This document shows positions 8,149 to 17,811 of a stretch of 55,821 bases of DNA, piece by piece (within the stretch, counting starts at the first letter, position 1; each line of letters begins with the position of its first letter). The translations under genes were made by a program, and so were the position numbers. This DNA comes from Oerskovia douganii. Its GTDB lineage: Bacteria; Actinomycetota; Actinomycetes; Actinomycetales; Cellulomonadaceae. Where the stretch lies: contig NZ_JACSPN010000026.1 of NCBI RefSeq assembly GCF_015142735.1, positions 1-55,821 of the forward strand, in the 5' to 3' direction. Below the pieces are notes generated by a model. It did not search any database, was not told where the DNA came from, and saw only the letters and a list, made by a program, of their open reading frames with translations.

Positions 8149-9074
8149 CCGCCGTGACCAGCCCCGTCGAGGCGCCCGTCCCCGGAGCGTCCCCCGGCTC
8201 GGGTTCCGGGCCCGGCGCCGGCGCGGCGGGCCGCCGGAAGAAGAAGCCCGTCGAGCGGTTCTCCGTGGCCCGCACGCTGCGCTACGCGCTCCTGATCCTC
8301 TTCGTGCTGATCGTGCTCGTGCCGGTGTACGTCCTGTTCGTCACGAGCTTCAAGGGACCGGGGGACGCGGCGCCGACCCGCGCGTGGAACCTGCCGCAGG
8401 TGTGGACGACCGAGAACTGGCAGGCGGCGTGGACGGCGCTGGCGCCGGCGATCGGCCGCACGCTCCAGATGGTCGTCCCGGCGGCGCTCATCTCGGCGTT
8501 CCTCGGCTCGCTCAACGGGTTCGTGCTCTCGCGCTGGCGGTTCCGCGGCGCGAACCTCGTCTTCACGCTCATCCTGTTCGGCATGTTCATCCCGTACCAG
8601 GCGGTGATCATCCCGCTCAACCAGCTCGTCCTGAGCCTCAACCTGCCGAGCGGCATCCCGACGCTGATCGTCCTTCACGTGATCTACGGCCTGCCGATCA
8701 CGACCCTGATCTTCCGCAACTACTACCAGACGGTCCCGAACGAGCTCATCGAGGCGGCGCGGGTCGACGGCGCGGGCATGCTGCGCACGTACTGGTCCAT
8801 CGTGCTGCCGATCTCGATCCCGAGCTTCGTGGTCGTGCTGATCTGGCAGTTCACCTCGGCGTGGAACGACTTCCTGTTCGCGGTGTTCTTCTCCTCGAGC
8901 CAGAACGGCCCGGTCACGCTCGCGCTCAACAACCTCGCGAACGGCGCCCTGCTGCAGAACTACGGGGTCTCGATGGCGGGCGCGCTGTTCGCGTCGCTCC
9001 CGACCCTCGTGGTGTACATCCTGCTCGGCAAGTACTTCATGGGCGGGCTCATGTCCGGGTCGGTCAAGGGGTGA
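8145..9074 (+). CDS. Sugar ABC transporter permease 2 (MalG/UgpE-like)
   Basis: ATG 8145 overlaps the upstream stop by four bases. The 309-residue protein has a disordered basic N-terminus (Gly/Pro/Lys-rich, about 1-37), then six membrane helices and the EAA loop NELIEAARVDGAGMLRTYWS. It pairs with permease 1. The last gene of the cluster, the isomerase, starts 89 bp later. Confidence 0.9.
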   Translation: MTAVTSPVEAPVPGASPGSGSGPGAGAAGRRKKKPVERFSVARTLRYALLILFVLIVLVPVYVLFVTSFKGPGDAAPTRAWNLPQVWTTENWQAAWTALAPAIGRTLQMVVPAALISAFLGSLNGFVLSRWRFRGANLVFTLILFGMFIPYQAVIIPLNQLVLSLNLPSGIPTLIVLHVIYGLPITTLIFRNYYQTVPNELIEAARVDGAGMLRTYWSIVLPISIPSFVVVLIWQFTSAWNDFLFAVFFSSSQNGPVTLALNNLANGALLQNYGVSMAGALFASLPTLVVYILLGKYFMGGLMSGSVKG

Positions 9075-9162
9075 GGCGGGCACGACGCGGCGGCACGCGG
9101 CCACGGGAGGCGGGCGACGCCGTCGGGCGTTCGCCCTGCACGCGCCCGGGCGGGGAAGATCT

Positions 9163-10431
9163 GTGGACACCGACGACGAACGGGGAAGCATGACGACCGA
9201 CGACCATCCCGCGCGCTCGGGAGACGGGGCGGCGTGGCGCCGCGGCGAGCTCCGCAGGCTGCTCGCCTTCGCGGAGGCCTCGATCGGGCCCGACGGCGGG
9301 GCGCGCTGGCTCGACGACGACGGCGCCCCCGACCCGCGCAGGCCCGTGCACACGTGGATCACGGCGCGCATGGCGCACATGTTCGCGCTCGGTGCGCTGC
9401 TGGGGCTGCCCGGGACGGACCTGCTCGCGGACCGGGCCCTCGACGGGTTGCGCACCGCGCTGGCCGATCCCGTGGACGGCGGCTGGTTCGCGTCGCGCGG
9501 GCCGGGCGACGCGGTCGACGCCACCAAGAGCGCGTACGCGCACGCGTTCGTCGTCCTGGCGGCGTCGAGCGCCACGGTCGCGGGCAGGCCCGGTGCGCGC
9601 GAGCTCCTCGACGACGCGCTGCGCGTCCTGGACCAGAGGTTCTGGGACGCCGGCCAGGGCATGCTGCGGGACGAGTGGGACCGCGCCTGGACCACGTGCG
9701 CGCCCTACCGGGGCGCGAACGCGAACATGCACGGAGTCGAGGCGCTGCTCGCGGCGCACTCGGCCACGGGCGACCCGCGGTGGCTCGAGCGCGCGAGCGC
9801 GATCGCGGACCGCGTCGTCGGCTGGGCGGCCGAGCGGGAGTGGCGCGTCGTCGAGCACTTCGACGAGACGTGGCGTCCGCTGCCCGACCTCAACGCCGAG
9901 CGGCCCGACGACCCGTTCAAGCCCTTCGGGTCGACGCCCGGGCACGGGTTCGAGTGGTCCCGCCTGCTGGTCCAGCTCGACGCGGCGCAGGCCGCCGTGG
10001 GCGCCGGGGCCGCCGACGCGCGGCTGGACGCCGCGCGACGGCTGTTCGACCGCGCCCTCGCGGACGGCTGGGACCCGGTCGAGGGCGGGTTCGTCTACAC
10101 GGTCGACTGGTCCGGCCGGCCCGTCGAGCGGCGACGCTTCCACTGGGTGGCCACCGAGGCCGTCGCGGCCGCCGAGGTCCTCGCCCGGGTGACCGGCGAG
10201 CCCCGGTACGCGCGGCTCGCGGCCGACTGGTGGGCCTGGGCCAGGTCGCACCTGGTCGACGCCGAGCGCGGGTCGTGGCGCCACGAGCTCGACGCCCGCA
10301 ACCGCCCGTCGTCGGCCGTGTGGGACGGCAAGCCCGACGTCTACCACGTCGGCCAGGCGTTCCTCCTGGCCGACGTCCCGGTCACGGGGAGCCTCGCGGA
10401 GTCGGTCGCGGCGGCTCAGCGGGTGCCGTAG
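9163..10431 (+). CDS. AGE-family sugar isomerase/epimerase (YihS/mannose isomerase-like)
   Basis: The 422-residue (alpha/alpha)6-barrel protein belongs to the N-acylglucosamine 2-epimerase superfamily. The likely catalytic histidines and acid sit in [25 protein letters not shown] and [13 protein letters not shown], the pattern of aldose-ketose isomerases such as YihS and D-mannose isomerase. Start GTG 9163 has GGGGAAG 5 bases upstream; ATG 9190 is an alternative but its Shine-Dalgarno is too close. Probable job: interconverting an aldose released from the imported sugar with its ketose (for example mannose to fructose). The exact substrate is inferred. Its last 16 bases overlap the last bases of the convergent molybdate transporter gene. 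Confidence 0.82.
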   Translation: MDTDDERGSMTTDDHPARSGDGAAWRRGELRRLLAFAEASIGPDGGARWLDDDGAPDPRRPVHTWITARMAHMFALGALLGLPGTDLLADRALDGLRTALADPVDGGWFASRGPGDAVDATKSAYAHAFVVLAASSATVAGRPGARELLDDALRVLDQRFWDAGQGMLRDEWDRAWTTCAPYRGANANMHGVEALLAAHSATGDPRWLERASAIADRVVGWAAEREWRVVEHFDETWRPLPDLNAERPDDPFKPFGSTPGHGFEWSRLLVQLDAAQAAVGAGAADARLDAARRLFDRALADGWDPVEGGFVYTVDWSGRPVERRRFHWVATEAVAAAEVLARVTGEPRYARLAADWWAWARSHLVDAERGSWRHELDARNRPSSAVWDGKPDVYHVGQAFLLADVPVTGSLAESVAAAQRVP

Positions 10432-12611
10432 ATCTCCACCTCGGCCGCCTTGACCGCGAACCACGCCCTCTCGCCCGGGGCCAGGCGCAGGTCCGCGACG
10501 GACCGCGCCGTCAGGTCCGCCGCGAGGTGCCCGACGGCGTCGCGCACCTCGCGGGGCCCCGTCACCTCTCCCCAGGCCCGGAAGAGCTGGCCGTGCGGCT
10601 CGAGCGACGTGATCGTCACCGCGAACGCGTTGCGCGGGCTGCCCGACGGCGCGTCCCGGTGGACCGCGACCGCGCGCGGCTCGAACATCGCGACCGCCCG
10701 GTCGCCCGGGACGAGGCCCGCCTCGTCGGCGACGACGCCCGCGACGACCTGTGCGGCGGTGCCCGTGAGGGTGGCCGTGCCGGGGATCCCGGTCGCCCCG
10801 GCGCTGCCCGCGCCGCCGTCCGGTCCGTCGTGCCCGCCGAGCCGCAGCCCGCCGTCGTCGGTCGCGGTCCCGGCGAGCAGGTTGATGCCCGCGAGGCGGG
10901 CGGCGAACCGTGACCGAGGACGCGTCAGGACCTCGCGCGCCGGTCCGTCCTCGACGACCCGCCCCGCGTCCAGGACGACCGCCCGGTCGGCGAGCAGCAG
11001 GACGTCGAGCAGGTCGTGCGTCACCAGGAGGGTCGTGCGGGGGTGGGCGCGCTGGGCGTCGTGCAGGGCCCGGCGCACCTGCTGCGCGACCCCGACGTCG
11101 AGCGAGGCCAGCGGCTCGTCGAGCAGCAGGACGCGGGGGTCGGTCGCGAGGGCGCGCACGATCGAGACGCGCTGCGCCTGACCGCCCGACATCTCGTGGG
11201 GCCGCCGCGCGGCGAGGTCGCCTGCGGCGAGGGCGTCGAGCAGCTCGCGGGCCGCGGCCCTTGCCCGGTGCCTGGGCGCCCCCCGGGCACGGAGCCCGAA
11301 CGCGACGTTGTCCACCGCGTCCAGGTGCCCGAACAGCAGCGGCCGCTGCGTCAGCCACCCGACCCCGCGCCTGCGCGGCGGGACGGCGACCCCGTGCACG
11401 GTGTCGGTGAGGACCGTACCGTCGATCGTGACGCGCAGCTCGTCGGGCAGGGGCCCCTCGGCACGGGTGGACCGGCGGTGCGGGAGCAGTCCCGTGAGGG
11501 CCTGGAGGAGCGTCGACTTGCCCGCACCGTTGGGCCCGAGGACCGCCACGACCTCGCCGGGCCGGACGGAGAGGTCGACGTCGACGCCGCGCTCCGCGAG
11601 CCGCACCCGCACGTGCACGGGCGCGCCGGGGAGGGCGGACCCGGGCGCCGGGACGGACGGACCCGGGTCCGGCGTCGTCGGGCCGGAGGGTGCGCGGACG
11701 CGTCCGGCGCTCGCGGGGCCGACGGGTTGCTCGCGGGCCGGGTCGGCGGACCGGGCCGGGTCGGCGGACCGGGCCGGGTCGGCGGACCGGGCCGGGTCGG
11801 CGGACCGGGCCGGGTCGCCGCGCTCCTCCCGCCCGAACGGGCCGCCGTGGACCGCAGCCGTCACGACGAGCGCCACGACCACGAGCAGGAGGGACAGTGC
11901 GACCGCTGCGTCGGGGTCGGCGCTGCGCTGGAGATAGATCTCGAGCGGCAGCGTCTGCGTGACACCCTGGAGCGACCCGGCGAACGTGATGGTCGCGCCG
12001 AACTCCCCGAGGGCGCGGGCGAACGCGAGCACGGACCCGGACACGAGCCCGGGCAGGACGAGCGGGAGCGTCACGCGGCGCAGGACGGTCGTGGGGGAGG
12101 CGCCGAGCGTCGCGGCGACCTCCTCGTAGCGGGCGTCGTGCGTCCGCAGCGAGCCCTCGAGGCTCAGCACGAGGAACGGCAGCGCGACGAACGTCTGCGC
12201 CATGACCACCGCGGTGGTCGTGAACGCGACCTCGACCCCCAGCACGGACAGGTGCTGGCCGATCAGCCCGCGCCGCCCGAACGTGTGGAGCAGCGCGATG
12301 CCGCCCACGACGGGCGGCAGCACGAGCGGCAGCAGCACGAGCGCACGGGCGACGCGCTGCCCGGGGAACGTGGTCCGCGCGAGGACCAGCGCCATGGGCG
12401 CGCCCAGCAGGACGCAGCACACGGTCGCGACGGACGACGTCCGCACCGAGAGCCACAGGGCGTCGGTCGCGGTGGGCGAGGTGAGGAGGTCCCAGATCCC
12501 GCCGAGGCCCCCGGACACGTCGAGGCGCGCGACCATCGCGACCACGGGCACGACGACGAACAGCGCGCCGAGCGTCGCGGGGACGAGGACCCAGCGGGGG
12601 AGGCCGCGCAT
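10416..12611 (-). CDS. Fused molybdate ABC transporter permease-ATPase (ModB-ModC)
   Basis: This 731-residue protein joins both cytoplasmic-side parts of a molybdate importer. Residues about 1-255 form a ModB permease (five or six helices; [22 protein letters not shown] is the EAA loop). A repeat-rich hydrophilic linker follows (about 256-325). The ATPase has Walker [10 protein letters not shown], signature MSGGQAQR, Walker B VLLLDEP and the switch LLVTHD. A C-terminal TOBE/Mop-like molybdate-sensing region follows ([10 protein letters not shown]). Separate ModB and ModC are the rule, so the fusion is notable. ATG 12611 is the start. It lies 82 bp downstream of modA and belongs to the same minus-strand operon. 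Confidence 0.9.
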   Translation of the reverse strand: MRGLPRWVLVPATLGALFVVVPVVAMVARLDVSGGLGGIWDLLTSPTATDALWLSVRTSSVATVCCVLLGAPMALVLARTTFPGQRVARALVLLPLVLPPVVGGIALLHTFGRRGLIGQHLSVLGVEVAFTTTAVVMAQTFVALPFLVLSLEGSLRTHDARYEEVAATLGASPTTVLRRVTLPLVLPGLVSGSVLAFARALGEFGATITFAGSLQGVTQTLPLEIYLQRSADPDAAVALSLLLVVVALVVTAAVHGGPFGREERGDPARSADPARSADPARSADPARSADPAREQPVGPASAGRVRAPSGPTTPDPGPSVPAPGSALPGAPVHVRVRLAERGVDVDLSVRPGEVVAVLGPNGAGKSTLLQALTGLLPHRRSTRAEGPLPDELRVTIDGTVLTDTVHGVAVPPRRRGVGWLTQRPLLFGHLDAVDNVAFGLRARGAPRHRARAAARELLDALAAGDLAARRPHEMSGGQAQRVSIVRALATDPRVLLLDEPLASLDVGVAQQVRRALHDAQRAHPRTTLLVTHDLLDVLLLADRAVVLDAGRVVEDGPAREVLTRPRSRFAARLAGINLLAGTATDDGGLRLGGHDGPDGGAGSAGATGIPGTATLTGTAAQVVAGVVADEAGLVPGDRAVAMFEPRAVAVHRDAPSGSPRNAFAVTITSLEPHGQLFRAWGEVTGPREVRDAVGHLAADLTARSVADLRLAPGERAWFAVKAAEVEIYGTR
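11741..11812. repeat. 18-bp tandem repeat, four perfect copies
   Basis: The unit GGTCGGCGGACCGGGCCG is repeated four times without error, with partial copies on both sides. On the minus strand it encodes DPARSA hexapeptides in the ModB-ModC linker. Perfect copies suggest recent or ongoing slippage. Confidence 0.95.
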
Positions 12612-12693
12612 CAGAGGGCCGCCCGGGGCGTCCGGGGGAGGCGACCCCGGGCACGGCTCGACCCGGGAACGGCCCTGCTCCCGCGTCCTGGCC

Positions 12694-13536
12694 TCACGGT
12701 GCCCCGAAGCCCGCCTTCGCGAGCGCGTCCTGGCCGGCGGGTCCGGTCACGAGGGCGACCCACGCCTGCGCCAGCGCGGCGTCGGCCGCCCCCGTCGTGA
12801 CGGCGATCGGGTACTGGTTGACGACGGTCGTCGTCTCGGGGACGTCGACGACCTCGACGTCGTCGCCCGCGAGGGTCGCGTCGGTCACGTAGACGAGCCC
12901 GGCGTCGGCCTCCCCGGCCGTGACCTTGGCGAGGACGTCGGTCACGCTGGCCTCCTCGCTCACGCGGTGGACCGTGGTGCCGGCGGCGGCCTCGACCTTC
13001 GCGGTCGCGGACCCGCAGGGCACCTCGGCCGCGCACACGACGACCTTGAGGTCCTCGCGCGCGAGGTCCGCGAACGACGTCACACCACCCGGGTTCCCCG
13101 GGGGCACGACGACCGTGAGGGTGTTGGTCGCGAAGACCACGGGGTCGGCCGCGTCGCCGCCCTCGACGACGCGGTCCATGTTCGTGGTGTCGGCCGAGGC
13201 GATCACGTCGCCGGGGCTCCCGGCGAGGAGCTGGTCGGCGAGGTCGGCCGACCCGGCGAACGACAGGGCGACGGTCACGCCGTCGTGCTCGGCCTCGAAC
13301 TCCTGCGCGAGGTCCGCGAACACGTCGCGCAGCGACGCGGCGGCGAGCACGGTGAGAGTCTGCTCCTCGACGGGAGCGGTCGGGCCGGGCGTGCTCGCGT
13401 CCGGGGTGCCCGACGGCGCCGCGCACGCCGCGAGGGCGGCCGTCAGCAGGGCGGTGGTCGCCACGGCGAGCGCACGCCGGGCGGGTCGGCCGCGGCGTGG
13501 GGTGCTCGCGCGGGCAGGACGGGCGGAGCGGTTCAT
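12694..13536 (-). CDS. modA: Molybdate-binding lipoprotein
   Basis: A 280-residue periplasmic-binding protein for molybdate/tungstate. It has a basic signal peptide, lipobox LAAC (about Cys31), then [21 protein letters not shown], the classic ModA start of the mature protein, with [25 protein letters not shown] and [11 protein letters not shown] later. ATG 13536 overlaps the stop of the upstream regulator gene in ATGA, so the two are translationally coupled. It delivers oxyanion to the fused ModB-ModC encoded next. Confidence 0.92.
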   Translation of the reverse strand: MNRSARPARASTPRRGRPARRALAVATTALLTAALAACAAPSGTPDASTPGPTAPVEEQTLTVLAAASLRDVFADLAQEFEAEHDGVTVALSFAGSADLADQLLAGSPGDVIASADTTNMDRVVEGGDAADPVVFATNTLTVVVPPGNPGGVTSFADLAREDLKVVVCAAEVPCGSATAKVEAAAGTTVHRVSEEASVTDVLAKVTAGEADAGLVYVTDATLAGDDVEVVDVPETTTVVNQYPIAVTTGAADAALAQAWVALVTGPAGQDALAKAGFGAP

Positions 13537-13937
13537 GCGAGGCCTCCCGGCGTCTCGACGATCACGGTGGTGGCCTTGACGACGGCGACGGCGAGGCTGC
13601 CCGGCTCGAGGCCCAGCTCTCGGACGGCCTCCGTGCTCATGAGGGAGACGACGCGTTGCCCGCCGCACAGCATCTCGACCTGGGACATGACGGTGTCGCT
13701 GACGACGCCGGTGACGATCCCGACGAACCTGTTCCGGGCCGAGCGGGCGACGCCCGAGGGGTCGGGGGTCGCCTGGGCGGTGCGGACGGCGTAGGCGGCG
13801 AGCCGGGCCCCGTCGACGACCTTGCGGCCCGAGTCGTCGAGCGTGGCGTCGAGCTCGCCGGCGTCGACCCAGCGGCGGACGGTGTCGTCGCTGACGCCGA
13901 GCAGGTCGGCAGCTTCCCTGATCCGATAGTGCGGCAT
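13533..13937 (-). CDS. Helix-turn-helix/Mop-domain molybdate-responsive regulator
   Basis: In 134 residues it combines an excisionase/MerR-like DNA-binding domain (YRIREAADLLGVSDDTVRRWVDAGEL, 4-30) with one C-terminal Mop/TOBE domain (RNRFVGIVTGVVSDTVMSQVEM...LGLEPGSLAVAVVKATTVIVE) that should bind molybdate. It probably plays the part of ModE, repressing the operon when molybdate is abundant. Classical ModE has a different winged-helix head and two Mop domains. The gene is first in the operon and starts at ATG 13937, 7 bases after a TATAGT box, so its mRNA is probably leaderless. Confidence 0.85.
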   Translation of the reverse strand: MPHYRIREAADLLGVSDDTVRRWVDAGELDATLDDSGRKVVDGARLAAYAVRTAQATPDPSGVARSARNRFVGIVTGVVSDTVMSQVEMLCGGQRVVSLMSTEAVRELGLEPGSLAVAVVKATTVIVETPGGLA

Positions 13938-13944
13938 GAGGAAG

Positions 13945-13965
13945 ACTATAGGGCCGCATCTGCGG
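13945..13965 (-). promoter_or_regulatory. Promoter and candidate operator of the molybdate operon
   Basis: TATAGT (13945-13950 read on minus) ends 7 bases before the ATG, the leaderless spacing. The palindrome CCGCATCTGCGG (13954-13965) sits immediately upstream of the -10 box and could be the operator of the first gene's product. Confidence 0.6.
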
Positions 13966-14090
13966 AGAGCGCGGACGGGATCGGCGAACCTCGCGGCGAT
14001 TCAGGGGTATATGCCCGATTCGGCGCCGGGGCCGTGGCATGCTCGCACGGTGCGCACGGCTCGCTGCGTCCTGGACGGGTAGGAGGACTC

Positions 14091-14285
14091 GTGTTTCGTC
14101 GGTACTGGAGCTCGTTCGCCTTGGTCGTGATCGGCGCCGTCTGGGCAGTGGGCGGAGGGATAGCCGCCCTCACCGGCGACGACGGCCCGCAGTCGCCGCT
14201 CCTCGTCGTCGTGCTCGGCGGGCTCGCGGTCGCCGCGGGTCTCGTGAGCGCGGCCGTCCGGGCGAGGTCGCGCGACGAGCCATGA
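14091..14285 (+). CDS. Small two-helix membrane protein, unknown
   Basis: GTG 14091 with AGGAGGA ending 3-4 bases upstream opens a 64-residue frame with two hydrophobic segments (about 8-26 and 35-55) and a short basic tail. It has good codon use and a strong ribosome site, so it is probably a real gene. No family is recognised. Confidence 0.65.
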   Translation: MFRRYWSSFALVVIGAVWAVGGGIAALTGDDGPQSPLLVVVLGGLAVAAGLVSAAVRARSRDEP

Positions 14286-14364
14286 GGTGACGCCGGGGCG
14301 CCCCGGCGTCGTCGCCGGCTCGTCGCCGCTCGGCGCCGTGGACGCGCGCGCCGGGCTGTCGACG

Positions 14365-14400
14365 CGAGAGGCCCCGCACCATCAGGTGCGGGGCCTCTCG
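14365..14400. terminator. Hairpin terminator of the tRNA-Gly gene
   Basis: A 16-bp perfect stem (14365-14380 with 14385-14400) encloses ATCA. It lies directly behind the minus-strand tRNA-Gly and also faces the small plus-strand membrane protein gene, so it may serve both. Confidence 0.85.
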
Positions 14401-14403
14401 TCG

Positions 14404-14477
14404 TGGAGCGGATGACGGGAATCGAACCCGCGCTATCAGCTTGGGAAGCTGAAGTTCTACCATTGAACTACATCCGC
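14404..14477 (-). tRNA. tRNA-Gly (CCC)
   Basis: A complete cloverleaf on the minus strand: acceptor GCGGATG/CATCCGC, D stem GTTC/GAAC, anticodon stem TCAGC/GCTGA with loop TTCCCAA (anticodon CCC), T loop TTCGATT, and an encoded CCA end. Length is 74 nt. Confidence 0.95.
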
Positions 14478-14614
14478 GTGACGTGGAACCTGCAGCTCGC
14501 AGGGCCGTCTCCGGCCGGTGCGAGCCGGTGAGGAACCGGCGTGCGTCCACGATCATACCCAAGTCGGGCCACGATGCCAGCATCCGGTGTCCGCGCAGTG
14601 CCTGAGGAGGCGTC

Positions 14615-15220
14615 TTGTCCGAGAACCCGTACCAGCAGCAGCCCACCGATCCTGCGGCTGGAGCGGACCCGTACGGCCAGTACGGGGGAGCGCCGCAGCA
14701 GCCCGCGGCGCCTGCCTACGGTGACAACGCGGCGCCGTACGGTGGGCCCGCGTACGGTGCGGACCCCTACGCCCAGCAGCAGCCGGCCTACGGCTCGTCG
14801 GCCCCCTACGCCCAGCCCCAGCCCGCGTACGGCGAGCAGCAGCAGCCTGCCTACGGCGCCCCGGACCCGTACGCGCAGCAGGGGTACGGGTACGGCGCCC
14901 CGCAGCAGCCCTACCAGCAGGGCTACCAGCAGCCGTACGGCGGGTACGGTGCGCAGCAGCCCGGCTACTACGAGGACCCGAACGCGAAGTCGCGGCTCGC
15001 AGCGGGCCTGCTCGGCATCTTCCTGGGCATGTTCGGCATCCACCGGTTCTACCTCGGGTACACGGGCGTCGGGGTGACGATGCTGCTCATCTCGGTGCTG
15101 TCGTTCGGGATGCTGGGCTGGGCCGTCGCCATCTGGGGCCTCGTCGAGGGCATCCTCTACCTGACGTCCAAGGGCGGCCAGTACGCGGTCGACTCGACGG
15201 GACGCCCGCTGCGCAGCTGA
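14615..15220 (+). CDS. TM2-domain membrane protein with Tyr/Gln/Pro-rich N-terminus
   Basis: TTG 14615 with GAGGAGG about 6 bases upstream gives 201 residues. Residues 1-125 are a low-complexity stretch built from PQQPAYG and DPYAQQ units, probably disordered and cytoplasmic. The rest is a TM2 domain: [25 protein letters not shown], then a second helix pair-like segment ending [11 protein letters not shown]2 proteins are common in actinobacteria; their biochemical role is largely unknown. A giant hairpin terminator follows the gene. Confidence 0.85.
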   Translation: MSENPYQQQPTDPAAGADPYGQYGGAPQQPAAPAYGDNAAPYGGPAYGADPYAQQQPAYGSSAPYAQPQPAYGEQQQPAYGAPDPYAQQGYGYGAPQQPYQQGYQQPYGGYGAQQPGYYEDPNAKSRLAAGLLGIFLGMFGIHRFYLGYTGVGVTMLLISVLSFGMLGWAVAIWGLVEGILYLTSKGGQYAVDSTGRPLRS

Positions 15221-15238
15221 CGGTGCGCGTACCCGCGG

Positions 15239-15302
15239 GTGCCGAACCCGAGGTTCGTCGGGCAGCCGCACCGAGTTGCCCGACGAACCTCGGGTTCGGC
15301 AC
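15239..15302. terminator. Very long inverted repeat (26-bp arms) between TM2 gene and dcd
   Basis: Perfect 26-bp arms (15239-15264 and 15277-15302) enclose a 12-base loop. It follows the TM2 gene stop by 18 bp and ends about 50 bp before the dcd promoter. The arms open with GTGCCGA, the same outer heptamer found in the long hairpin at 53962-54022. Arms this long exceed normal terminator needs. Confidence 0.85.
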
Positions 15303-15353
15303 CCGGGTCAGGCGACCACGGGGCGTCCGGTCCGTCGGTCCTCGCGTCGCGAG

Positions 15354-15359
15354 TACCGT
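15354..15359 (+). promoter_or_regulatory. Leaderless-type -10 box of dcd
   Basis: TACCGT fits TANNNT and ends 7 bases before the GTG start. No Shine-Dalgarno is present. Confidence 0.6.
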
Positions 15360-15366
15360 TGCCCCC

Positions 15367-15942
15367 GTGCTCCTCTCCGACCGCGACATCACTGCCGAGA
15401 TCGACGCCCAGCGGGTCCGCCTGGACCCCTACGACCCCGCGATGCTCCAGCCGTCGAGCATCGACGTGCGGCTCGACAAGTTCTTCCGGTTGTTCGACAA
15501 CCACAAGTACCCGTTCATCGACCCGTCGACCGACCAGCCGGACCTGACGCGGCTGGTCGGGGTCGAGCCCGGCGAGCCGTTCATCCTGCACCCGGGGGAG
15601 TTCGTCCTGGGGGCGACGTTCGAGCAGGTCTCCCTGCCCGACGACGTCGCGGCCCGCCTCGAGGGCAAGTCGAGCCTGGGGCGCCTGGGGCTCCTCACGC
15701 ACTCGACGGCAGGGTTCATCGACCCCGGGTTCTCCGGCCACGTGACCCTCGAGCTGAGCAACGTCGCGACGCTCCCCATCACGCTGTGGCCCGGCATGAA
15801 GATCGGTCAGCTGTGCTTCTTCCGGCTGTCGTCGGCCTCGGAGCACCCGTACGGCTCGTCGATCTATGGTTCTCGGTACCAGGGTCAGCGGGGCCCGACG
15901 GCCTCGCGCTCCTGGCAGAACTTCCACCGAACCGACGTGTGA
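15367..15942 (+). CDS. dcd: dCTP deaminase (actinobacterial, possibly dUMP-forming)
   Basis: The 191-residue protein starts at GTG 15367 ([12 protein letters not shown]), matching the usual length and N-terminus of the family. It converts dCTP to dUTP, or directly to dUMP in the bifunctional type known from actinobacteria, supplying dTMP synthesis. Seen: [16 protein letters not shown], then the nucleotide-binding core [20 protein letters not shown] and [11 protein letters not shown], and the C-terminal [13 protein letters not shown] lid. Homotrimeric cytoplasmic enzyme by family knowledge. It has its own promoter behind the long hairpin. Confidence 0.93.
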   Translation: MLLSDRDITAEIDAQRVRLDPYDPAMLQPSSIDVRLDKFFRLFDNHKYPFIDPSTDQPDLTRLVGVEPGEPFILHPGEFVLGATFEQVSLPDDVAARLEGKSSLGRLGLLTHSTAGFIDPGFSGHVTLELSNVATLPITLWPGMKIGQLCFFRLSSASEHPYGSSIYGSRYQGQRGPTASRSWQNFHRTDV

Positions 15943-16007
15943 TCCCCAGCCGGCTCGCGCGAGCCCGCCAGATCGGACGTCCTCACCGCAGAGAGGCTGA
16001 CTTCACC

Positions 16008-17099
16008 GTGTCGCACCCGTCCAGCTCGACCCTCCAGCCGTTCCCCGCGTCCTCGGCGCAGGGTCACCAGGCGCGGCACCTGCTCGCGCTGCCGGAGGAC
16101 GTCGAGGTCGACGAGGTCGAGACCCTCGCGCTGTCCAGGTTCGCCGGTGCGCGGTGGGACGTGGCGCCGTCGGGCACGGACCCCCTGACCCCCGCTCCCC
16201 GCACGGGCAAGCCGGGCGAGCCGGGAGTGCTGCGCACCTCGCGGCACACGACGCTGACCGGCCCGTACTCGCCGTGGTCCGCCGACGGGGTCAACCCCGG
16301 CCTGCCGCCGGGGACCGCCCAGGTGTTCGACGTCGTGTGCCCGCGCGAGCGGGGCGACGTCCCGATCCCCGGTGGTGGCGACCGCGACGGCGTGGGCCGC
16401 GCCTTCCCGGCGGGGCTCCCGACGCGCGAGGAGGAGCGTGTGATCGCGTGGCTCGTCGAGGTCGCGCGACGGCTGGGCGGCTCGATCCGGGTCGACGCCG
16501 CGAACCCCGCCGCGCCGGCCGTGGTGCTGACCCCGGACCCGGGGGCCACGGTGGACATGTCGGTGTTCTCGGACGTGTGGCTCGACCCCCAGGCCGCGCT
16601 GGCCGTGGTCGGCGCGGTGCACCCGCGCGTGGTGCTCGCGACCGAGGGCAGCCCGTACCAGGGGCCGCCCAAGGGTATCGGCGAGCTGCCGCTGTACCGG
16701 GGTGAGACCCTGGACCCGGAGCTGCGGCGTGCGCTGCACGCGCAGGCGGACGACATCGACATCGCCGCCCTGACGAGCGGCAAGGTCCTCGACGGGTACG
16801 GCCTCATGGTCGACATGGGCGTCGACGGGCTCGTGGCGGTCGAGGTGGGTGGCGAGGAGCAGCTGCCGCTCCTGCTGCGCAACCTGCCGTGGGCGTCGGC
16901 GGGCGCGGTCGCGTACCGCGTGCGCTGGGAGCCGCGGGACCTCGTCGAGGCGCAGTCGGAGTCGCCGTCGTTCGAGCTGAAGATCGCGCGCAAGCGTGCG
17001 GCCGAGCTCGTCGCGACCGTGACCCGTGCGCTGTACGCGGCGGTGGGCGGCGAGATCGCCGACGAGGCCGACTTCCTGGTGGACCCGCAGGACGTCTAG
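16008..17099 (+). CDS. Conserved hypothetical protein, no recognised domain
   Basis: GTG 16008 (VSHPSSSTLQPF) with GAGAGG about 11 bases upstream gives 363 residues; longer versions of the frame overlap dcd and are unlikely. The sequence is soluble, acidic and without signal peptide or membrane segments. A low-complexity Pro/Gly-rich part (about 45-100) is followed by two alpha/beta-like halves (IAWLVEVARRLGGSIRVDAANP and DDIDIAALTSGKVLDGYGLMVDMGVDGLVAVEVGG). I do not recognise the family and assign no function. It stands between dcd and a PadR regulator, each apparently with its own promoter. Confidence 0.75.
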   Translation: MSHPSSSTLQPFPASSAQGHQARHLLALPEDVEVDEVETLALSRFAGARWDVAPSGTDPLTPAPRTGKPGEPGVLRTSRHTTLTGPYSPWSADGVNPGLPPGTAQVFDVVCPRERGDVPIPGGGDRDGVGRAFPAGLPTREEERVIAWLVEVARRLGGSIRVDAANPAAPAVVLTPDPGATVDMSVFSDVWLDPQAALAVVGAVHPRVVLATEGSPYQGPPKGIGELPLYRGETLDPELRRALHAQADDIDIAALTSGKVLDGYGLMVDMGVDGLVAVEVGGEEQLPLLLRNLPWASAGAVAYRVRWEPRDLVEAQSESPSFELKIARKRAAELVATVTRALYAAVGGEIADEADFLVDPQDV

Positions 17100-17178
17100 G
17101 AGTTGGTTGCGCTCTCACCGGTGCCCCGCATACTCTCGACCGTCCGGGCGGGAACGGGATGAACAGGGCGAGGTGGGC

Positions 17179-17811
17179 ATGCCGAAGGGCGCAGCGGACG
17201 GCGGGGCAGCCACGGCCCGCCGCCGGGGCAACCCGTTGGCGCTCGCGGTCCTCGCACAGCTCGGCGACCGGCCCATGCACCCCTACGAGATCGCCCGGGT
17301 GCTCAAGGAGGGCCGCAAGGACGAGTCGGTACGACTCAACTACGGCTCGCTGTACTCGGTCATCACGGCCCTGGTGCGCGACGGGCTCATCGAGACCGCG
17401 GGCACCGAGCAGGACGGCAACCGGCCGCAGCGCACCGTCTACCGGCTGACGGCCGACGGGCGCGCCGAGGTCGACGACTGGATGCGCTGCCTCCTGGGCA
17501 CCCCGGTCAAGGAGTACCCGCAGTTCATGGCGGCGCTCAGCTTCATGCAGGTCCTGCGGCCCGACGACGCCGCGCCCCTCCTGCGCGCCCGTCTCGTGGC
17601 GCTGCGGGTCGCCGCCCTGCGGATCGAGGAGGACCTGGAACGCCGGACCGAGGCCGACCCGGCCCCGTTCACGGCCGAGACCGAGTACGAGCTCGCCCTG
17701 CTCCAGGCCGAGGTCCGGTACGTCGAGGCGCTCGTCCACCGCCTGGGCGACGGCTCGCTCGACGGCCTCGGGGCCTGGCGGGACCGCCCGCTCGAGGACG
17801 TCCCCTCCTAG
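17179..17811 (+). CDS. PadR-family transcriptional regulator
   Basis: 210 residues. The winged-helix domain near the N-terminus shows NPLALAVLAQLGDRPMHPYEI and NYGSLYSVITALVRDGLIE, then QRTVYRLTADGRAEVDDWM, the hallmarks of PadR. The C-terminal helical region (about 110-190) would form the dimer arm. PadR proteins usually repress a nearby transporter or stress gene; here the next gene is the Mrp antiporter operon, but nothing shows that it is the target. ATG 17179 has GAGGTGGG upstream. A CATACT box lies 46 bp before the start. Confidence 0.88.
   Translation: MPKGAADGGAATARRRGNPLALAVLAQLGDRPMHPYEIARVLKEGRKDESVRLNYGSLYSVITALVRDGLIETAGTEQDGNRPQRTVYRLTADGRAEVDDWMRCLLGTPVKEYPQFMAALSFMQVLRPDDAAPLLRARLVALRVAALRIEEDLERRTEADPAPFTAETEYELALLQAEVRYVEALVHRLGDGSLDGLGAWRDRPLEDVPS

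Noticed and set aside
9163-10431. Cellobiose 2-epimerase
   Set aside because: Same superfamily, but the histidine context (ANMHG, PGHGFEW, DVYH) fits YihS/mannose isomerase better than the cellobiose epimerases.
11737-11820. CRISPR-like array
   Set aside because: The 18-bp units are contiguous without spacers and are in frame within the ModB-ModC linker.
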